Shown: positions 58,015-64,000 of the stretch, piece by piece
How the letters are laid out: every line of letters starts with the position of its first letter
Numbering within the stretch: the stretch's first letter is position 1
Source of the DNA: Thermothelomyces thermophilus ATCC 42464
Lineage: Eukaryota > Ascomycota > Sordariomycetes > Sordariales > Chaetomiaceae
Assembly (NCBI RefSeq): GCF_000226095.1
Contig: NC_016478.1
Location: forward strand, 186,001 to 250,000
DNA length: 64,000 bases
Direction of reading: 5' to 3'
Translations under genes and position numbers: made by a program
The notes under the pieces: model-generated
What the model was told of the DNA's origin: nothing
What the model saw: only the letters and a program-made list of their open reading frames with translations
Database searches by the model: none

Positions 58015-60946
58015 GAAAACCGCTGTCGTCCTCCTTTGCTTATCCCGATATCGGCAACGACCTCTTCCTGTCTGCTCGTCGGCGCAGTAGGCCCAACAAA
58101 TACCCTAAAGGTGGTAGATCCCGAGTGAGTAATGCCGGGGGTTGAAATCTCGCTGATGGACACGAGATCTCGGATAGGCTGTCTCATATTATGTGTTGAC
58201 CCTTTCTTCGACATGTGCTGGGTGGGTTCGAGAACACCGAGGACTGGTTTTATCTCGGGACCATTCCTCAGGTACCTATAGGTACGGAGCTCATGGGTAA
58301 AAGTACACTGTAAAAAAACTGTACCTCTATGTAGCCCATTGCTGCGACTTGCATGGGGTCAAAGTTTGCTCCGCAACTGGCCCCACCCAGAGCCGGAGAG
58401 AATCCCAGATTTCCAATCAACAACGTCGAGATTCGGTTTGTATGGTCCAGGGCCAACGAATTCCTTTTAAACCAAAAAAAAAAAAAAACTGAATAAATAA
58501 GAAACAAACAGAGATTCCAACCCGAGCAGCGTGTTGAATTTAGAGGTGATTGAACGATATGCGGTACCTGAACAGGTGGCGCACCGCATTCTGATTGTCT
58601 TCGGCCTCCTTGTGCTCAGAAACGCTGCCTTCCTATTTTATAACTCTCAGCAGCGTGCCTTGGCCCGGAGTATCCGGGAAATCCTTCTCTCCAATGACGA
58701 TGGGACAACCTTGTCGGCTTCTTTCAAAAAAAAGGAGGGAAGTAGGAAAAGCACGAAGAAAATATCGTGACGGCAGCTAATTAGAGGAACTTTTGATTCT
58801 CTCCTCTGCTTCATCCTGTTGTTTATCCGTGTTGGCTAGTGTGGGTGGATGATGGATACCTTATGAACGGGGTTTCTGCTGCGATGATTATGCTTGCTCT
58901 CTTGACCCCATTGGAACTCCCCGCTTGGAAAGAATTACGCAGGATGAACAAAATCTACAAGATGAAAGGAAGGAACGGACAGAACAACGGAATGACACGG
59001 GATGATGACATTGCGAAGGAGATGGACGATCGTGGTGTCAAGACAGGAAACAACGGCGCTGATGAGGAGACCTTGGAAGAGAGAATCATAATTAATTCTT
59101 AGGACGCTATCCATTCACGATCGCTTGGCGAAAATGTTCGAAAACTGTGGCAGTCACATGGATGGGTTCGGCTTTCTCTCGTCCGTCCCCCCTCGATTCT
59201 CGCCTGGCAAGACTCGAGAGTGCAGCCAAGGAGGCTAATATCAAGGTGCGTGAGTTCGGCTTATCACGGTCCACGGCCAAGGCTAATAATATGTACTGGA
59301 GGGGGATAAGACAGTATCGGGAGCGGAATTTGGCCTTCGGCTGATGGAAGCCCAAGAGTGGGCCGCCGGAAATCGCCCTCATGTCTGATCACTCGATTGC
59401 GAATGACAAATCCTCCCAGATAGAATCACATATTAAAGCTGACACAAAAGCGTGTATGTCGAAGGATTGACCTGGCGCTGATCAGAGCGGCAAATGCCCT
59501 CCTGATAAAAGACAGCCAGCCGTCAACCATCAACCTGCAGCGGCATCAGCACTAGTTTGGGGGGGTGTCTATAAGGAGGGTGAAAAAAAAAGGAGTAAGA
59601 AATGAAATTATCTAGAGAGGGGGTGGGAAGAGAGCCTACCAGGAGAGAGCAGAGGGTGGGAGAAGCGCCCTCGTCCCTCTCTCCTGACTCCTGGCAGCAA
59701 ACAGCGCGACTGTATTGCAGATATTTCCACATACAAAAACTCCAGTTGACAGCAGAGGAAGGATCAAAGAAGGATGGTGCGCCGAATCAAAGAGCCATTG
59801 TTAAGTCCCCATCTGCAACCCAGAGAGGAAAGCATCAATACCTAAGTCAACTAGGTATTAACCCACGCTGTCTAGTCCATCTCCATAAAGGTGGAAGGAG
59901 TCCCGGCCACATCATAGGTGATGTCAGTCACTCCGCAAGCACGGCAGCCTCTCAAAGCCTCGTAGGTGACAAGAGCATCGAGTCGTGGGTGGTGCAATCA
60001 CCCTATAATCGAATACTAGGGCGGCATTGCCAGCACAACCAATGCCGCAAGTCTGCTCCTGGTATCGAAAAATCGTCGGTTCTCGGCTGACGGCTACCAC
60101 GCTGCCATGTTTCCGTATCGCCACTCTACCGACACGAAGCCCCTGTTATATCTGATTGGCTATATTCTCGAAAGGGCCGATACCATGGGCAACCGAACAA
60201 CAGAACGGACAGGCGTAGATGATGGGGGGTCGTGTCTGGGGGTGCCGCGTCTTTCCCGGCTCCAGGCGGGCACAGAGCGAGCCACCTCCACGAAACCACG
60301 CCTCGACCTATCGTGTCCTGTCTACAAGTATAGTACATCTCCGACCTCCCCCGGTCAGAACGACACCCGGTGACGGCGTGACAGGTGGCCCCCCACCCCG
60401 CCGGCGCGCCGAGATGCCAATAATAGCCGGCACTGAGCCAGTCTCTACGTCACCTTGCCGGGGCTTTGCCGCTCGGGTTTTAATCAAACATGTGCGCGTG
60501 CTGCAGCTAAGGAAGGCGACGAATGGGGTCGGGGAGACTTGGGCAACACTGGGGATATTGGGGCTCAGGGGTTTTTGCATGGGACTGCTTTTACCCGGAA
60601 ACCTTAAACAGGAAAGTGTGTGGCGTTGTTGCACGCGCCCGGGCAAGCTGCTTCTTCCGGAGCTCCGGCAATTGTTTAGAGAAGCGGGCAAGGGGGGGGG
60701 GGGGGGGGGGCTCCAATAACACCTAGGGCGAGCTCAACACCAATCGTTGATATTATAGCCATATGACAGAGAAGTTTTTCGAACTTGTTCCGTAACATCG
60801 GCAGATATGACTGCTTGGGCACCCAAGTGATCTGCGCCTGGCTCAAACCAGGTCACCGCCATCTCTGGTTCAAGGCCAGGGCCAAAGGGGGGGCCGCATG
60901 GGTGTACGGAACAAGACACTGGCAGCTAGGAAACGAGGTCCAAACA
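58015..60946. other. Intergenic region
   Basis: It contains the promoter of the minus-strand nucleotidase gene near 58015-58300. A run of 19 G lies at 60692-60710 and short A runs at 58475, 58725 and 59583. Open frames of 60-160 codons show no domain, no good splice context and no conserved pattern. Nothing else is recognised. Confidence 0.5.
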
Positions 60947-60960
60947 GTATATATATAAAG
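60947..60960 (+). promoter_or_regulatory. TATA-like box upstream of the DUF1996 gene
   Basis: GTATATATATAAAG lies about 240 bp before the ATG at 61199. Pyrimidine-rich text with CATC motifs follows (60970-61070), a common fungal core promoter layout. Confidence 0.5.
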
Positions 60961-61198
60961 CGTCCCGGGACGACATCGTCCGTTCTGATCGGCCTGGTTT
61001 CTTTGCTGTCCACCATCTCTCCGTCGTCTTGCCAGCGTCTTCGTGCCATTGGCCTTCCTCCGTTTCCTCGAGCTGTCTTTAGACTAAAAGCACCGACTCC
61101 ATCCCACTCTCGGAGAGAGAGCAAGAACAAACCAAGCCAAAGAGCCTAGGAGTTTGAAACCAAGAAGAGAAGGATCTTAGGGAAAAATAAAGGTCAAG

Positions 61199-62720
61199 AT
61201 GCATCAGTGGGCTTCCCTCGCCGCCGCGGCTGCGCTGCTGGCCAACGGCGCCGTTGCGCAGTTCAACATGCTGCGCTTCGCCTGCTCACAGCTGGTCGTT
61301 GACCGTGTCGACCCCTTGGTCAACCCGGGCATGCGCTACACCCCCCATCTTCATCAGATTGTCGGCGGCAACTCGTTCAACCTGACCATGACGCCCGTCG
61401 AGTACGACCTGGCTAAGCGGTCGACCTGCACATCATGCAGCTTCAAGCAAGACAAGTCCAACTACTGGACCGCCGTCATGTTCTTCAAGCACAAGAACGG
61501 CTCCTATCACCGTGTCCCACAAGTTGGCAACGGCGGACCCCAGGGCCAGCTGATCAACAACGGCGGTCTCGACGTCTACTACATCCCCAGCGGCAGAGTC
61601 ACAGCCTTCGCGCCCGTAAGTAGACAAATGAAGCTGAACCCCCAATAAGTGAGCCAAAGAAGAGAGAGAGAGAGAAAGGAGGGACCCGAGAAGGAAAAGG
61701 GATGAGAGATAAAGGAAGAGAAGAAGAGGTTATCGAAGAACGAAAAAAAAAAAGGGGGGGGGGGTGCGGAGATAGAGAGAGGGAGAGAGAGGGAGGGGGG
61801 AGGGAGGGAAAGGAGAGAACAATCAAGGAATTCCAGAGACTGACACATCTGCCCCAGGGTTTCCGCATGCTCGCGGGCGAAGCGGCCAACACCGATGACA
61901 GCAAGGTTCCCCGCGGCAACATCTGCCACCGCTGCTGGACCTCGACGAACGAGAACCAGTTCGTGGGCGGCGCTCCTTGCACTGGCAGCGACACTGTTGG
62001 GATCCCCCAGGATCCGAGCTGCAAGATGATCCGCCAGACAATCATCTTCCCTGCGTACGCACAAGCCCCTTCTTTGATCTCTGTCTCCATGATGCTTCTC
62101 GTGACATAGAGCGAGTGCTGACGGCCAGACGCGGCGCTCAACAGATGCTGGGACGGCCAGAACCTGGACACCCCGGACCACAAGTCGCACGTCGCTTACG
62201 GCAAGGGCTCTGGAGCGACCGGTGGCGGCTCTTGCCCTTCCACTCACCCCGTTAAGCTACCTCAGGTCATGTACGAGATCATGTGGGACGTCAGCGCCTT
62301 CGCCGACCGGAGCATGTGGCCCGAGTCCGGCCCGGCCTTCATCTACAGCATGAACCTTGGGTGAGTTTCTTCTTCCGGACGCCCGCTCCAGGCGCATATC
62401 ATACGAACATCTCTAACCTTGACCTCACAGTGGCTCCGCCGCCCACGGCGACTACCTCTTCGGCTGGGAGGGCGACACTCTGCAGAGGGCCATGGACAAC
62501 GGCTGCAACCTCAACGCGGACTGCCCGTCTGCCGGCCTCACCGCTCAGAAGCCCGAGGAGTACAACGCCTGCACCATCCAACAGCAAGCGCCCGAGCCCG
62601 TCGATGGCTGTAAGTCATACCGAGCAGGCAGGGAAAGATAACAGAACAAGACACTGACACGCGCTCGCTTTTACAGGGCTCGCCTCCATGCCCATGGGCG
62701 AGATGGCTGTGCGCGCCTAA
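61199..62720 (+). CDS. Secreted DUF1996 protein
   Basis: Five exons: 61199-61615, 61858-62054, 62145-62360, 62431-62609, 62677-62720; 350 aa. A signal peptide is clear (residues 1-20, hydrophobic Ala/Leu core, likely cut after AVA). The mature part starts FNMLRFACSQLVVDRVDPLV, the standard opening of this family, followed by HLHQIVGGNSFN, TSCSFKQDKSNYW, GFRMLAGE, CWDGQNLDTPDHKSHVAY and YLFGWEGDTLQRAMD. The first intron is 242 bp and unusually purine-rich. The family is common in filamentous fungi as extracellular or wall-associated protein, and its chemical role is not established. Paired Cys residues suggest disulfides. The short last exon (WLASMPMGEMAVRA) completes the usual C-terminus. Confidence 0.9.
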
Positions 62721-64000
62721 ACCCACCAAAGCATCCACGGTCAGATGGAAGCCCAGGAAAGGGGATGAGGTGGGGGGAGAGAGGGAAGGAGGAGGGACGC
62801 CGAGATTAATATAGATTGCCTCCCCGCCCCCGGACCGCCCAACTGGCCGGAAACTTACAACGAGCCCCCCTTTTCCCCGGCCGGCAATTGTTGAAGCCAA
62901 ACAAACGCCTATCTGGCCCTACCTTTTTTCATTTTCCACTTTGTTAGTTTTGTTTTCTGGTCTCTCCACGGAAGGGTGTTCGTTTTCTGTTCAATCTCAT
63001 AGCACACCTCTCCCGGTAGACCATTACCGAATCTTGTTACCATTGCACCTCGGCGATATCTTGCACGATTCCCTAACACGTCATTCTTCCGTGATGTACC
63101 CGACTCAGATGTTAGCAGCCCGTCCATGTTGTTTATATCAAGGAGAGCATTGTTTCTTCCTCACCGTCCGCTTCTTCCCAACGTATCCATCCATCACTGT
63201 CTTTGAACTAATTAGCCGCCGGCCGTGTACCACCCCCGTTGCCCATGTTGTGTCTAGACTGCTGATCTACTTGGCCAAGTATCGATGAATGCTAATTAGT
63301 ACGTGCGATTACATTGGCAGTTGCGACAGGTAGCACTGTTCGACTGGAGCAACGGAACTTGCAGGTCCGATTGGGATCATAGGAACAAAACTCTGCTTGC
63401 CCAGCAGCAGCCAAAGTACATACCACACCGCTGCCTGGTTTCCGGTAGCCAGAAGTCCTGTCCGAAAGACGACGCACGAGACTGCCAAGGCTGCATTTTA
63501 ATATACCGCGTATTGCAATGGCAATAGGCGGCAAACCTGAGAGGTCTGCTGTGCCCCCTCGCTGGCCAGGATATGGGGCGGAAGTGCAACATAAGGTACC
63601 ATGCCAGCCTGTAATTATATATCGAGCTTGGTACGGAGGTAACGTGCAGTATGTGCACTACCAGGGAAAAAAAAAGGTGGTCACCATCCGTCAGCGAAAT
63701 CCACGTGCCAGATAGATAGAGTGGTAATACAAAAAAGATCAAGGGAAAAAAGGGAGAAAACGGAAACAAAGAGATCGGCGGCGCTCGGCGGCACTCTCCC
63801 CGTTGTTCTAGAAGACTGCCAATCTATTCTGCCTAAATCTCGCCCGTTCTTGCCCGCAAATGGATCGATGGGGAAACTTTGCAAACCTTGAGCAGCCACC
63901 GACCATTTTACGTGTGAGCGGACGCTGGATTGGAATTGAAGATGCAACGGTTTCAACTGAGACGGACCGAATAATCCACCAGTCACGGCACCGCTCTTGG
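62721..64000. other. Intergenic region to the window end
   Basis: 3' flank of the DUF1996 gene. Open frames at 62941-63288 and 63377-63769 lack domains. No RNA gene is seen. Confidence 0.5.

Noticed and set aside
57259-58128. 289-codon open frame on the plus strand
   Set aside because: Antisense shadow of the nucleotidase gene.
58839-59344. Two open frames of 65-87 codons
   Set aside because: Non-ATG or weak starts, no domain and no splice partner.
1-64000. CRISPR arrays, bacterial operons or ribosome-binding sites
   Set aside because: The window is eukaryotic; no regularly spaced direct repeats are present.

Overview
The window looks like a filamentous ascomycete chromosome, probably a Sordariomycete. 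The evidence is short introns (about 60-90 bp) with GTRNGT donors and CTAAC-like branch points, typical fungal gene families, and a 28.7 kb block of repeats with the marks of repeat-induced point mutation (RIP). The species cannot be named from the sequence alone.

Left part, 1 to about 28.75 kb: a retrotransposon graveyard, very TA-rich, with almost every CpA/TpG turned to TpA, so that Gln, Trp, Cys and His codons became stops or Tyr. I can read five elements through the damage. A Tad1-like LINE on the minus strand (endonuclease at 1-948, gag-like ORF1 at about 8565-9510) is split by a complete Ty3/gypsy chromovirus at 949-8559 (452 bp LTRs, CCCTC target-site duplication). A second gypsy chromovirus has a core at about 10.3-13.9 kb. 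A Ty1/copia element lies at about 16.0-20.46 kb. A third gypsy chromovirus occupies 20959-28023 (335 bp LTRs, ATATA duplication). The LTR pairs differ almost only by transitions. Two short islands keep normal TpG content, at about 9540-9765 and 26330-26600.

Middle part, about 29 to 51.5 kb: composition returns to normal. There is a minus-strand zinc-ribbon-like protein of unknown function (29159-30175) and a doubtful small membrane protein (31008-31453). A candidate secondary-metabolite cluster follows: a SnoaL-like protein (33003-33458), a BAHD/Tri101-like acyltransferase (33718-35166, minus), a fungal rhodopsin-like seven-helix membrane protein (37871-39470, five exons) and a highly reducing polyketide synthase (42752-51440, twelve exons, 2597 aa; KS-AT-DH-MT-ER-KR-ACP). 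The synthase has intact KS, AT, MT and ACP motifs, but its enoylreductase lacks the usual NADPH-binding glycines and its KR has Cys where Asn is expected. A plausible reading is that the synthase makes a methylated, partly reduced chain that the SnoaL-like and acyltransferase enzymes then modify. No P450, transporter, trans-ER or pathway regulator is visible here.

Right part, 51.5 to 64 kb: ordinary housekeeping genes with long intergenic regions. These are a Pin4/Cip1-type RRM-R3H RNA-binding protein (53110-55163), a Hal2/Met22-type 3'(2'),5'-bisphosphate nucleotidase (56911-58014, minus) and a secreted DUF1996 protein (61199-62720, five exons). No tRNA, rRNA or CRISPR array was found.
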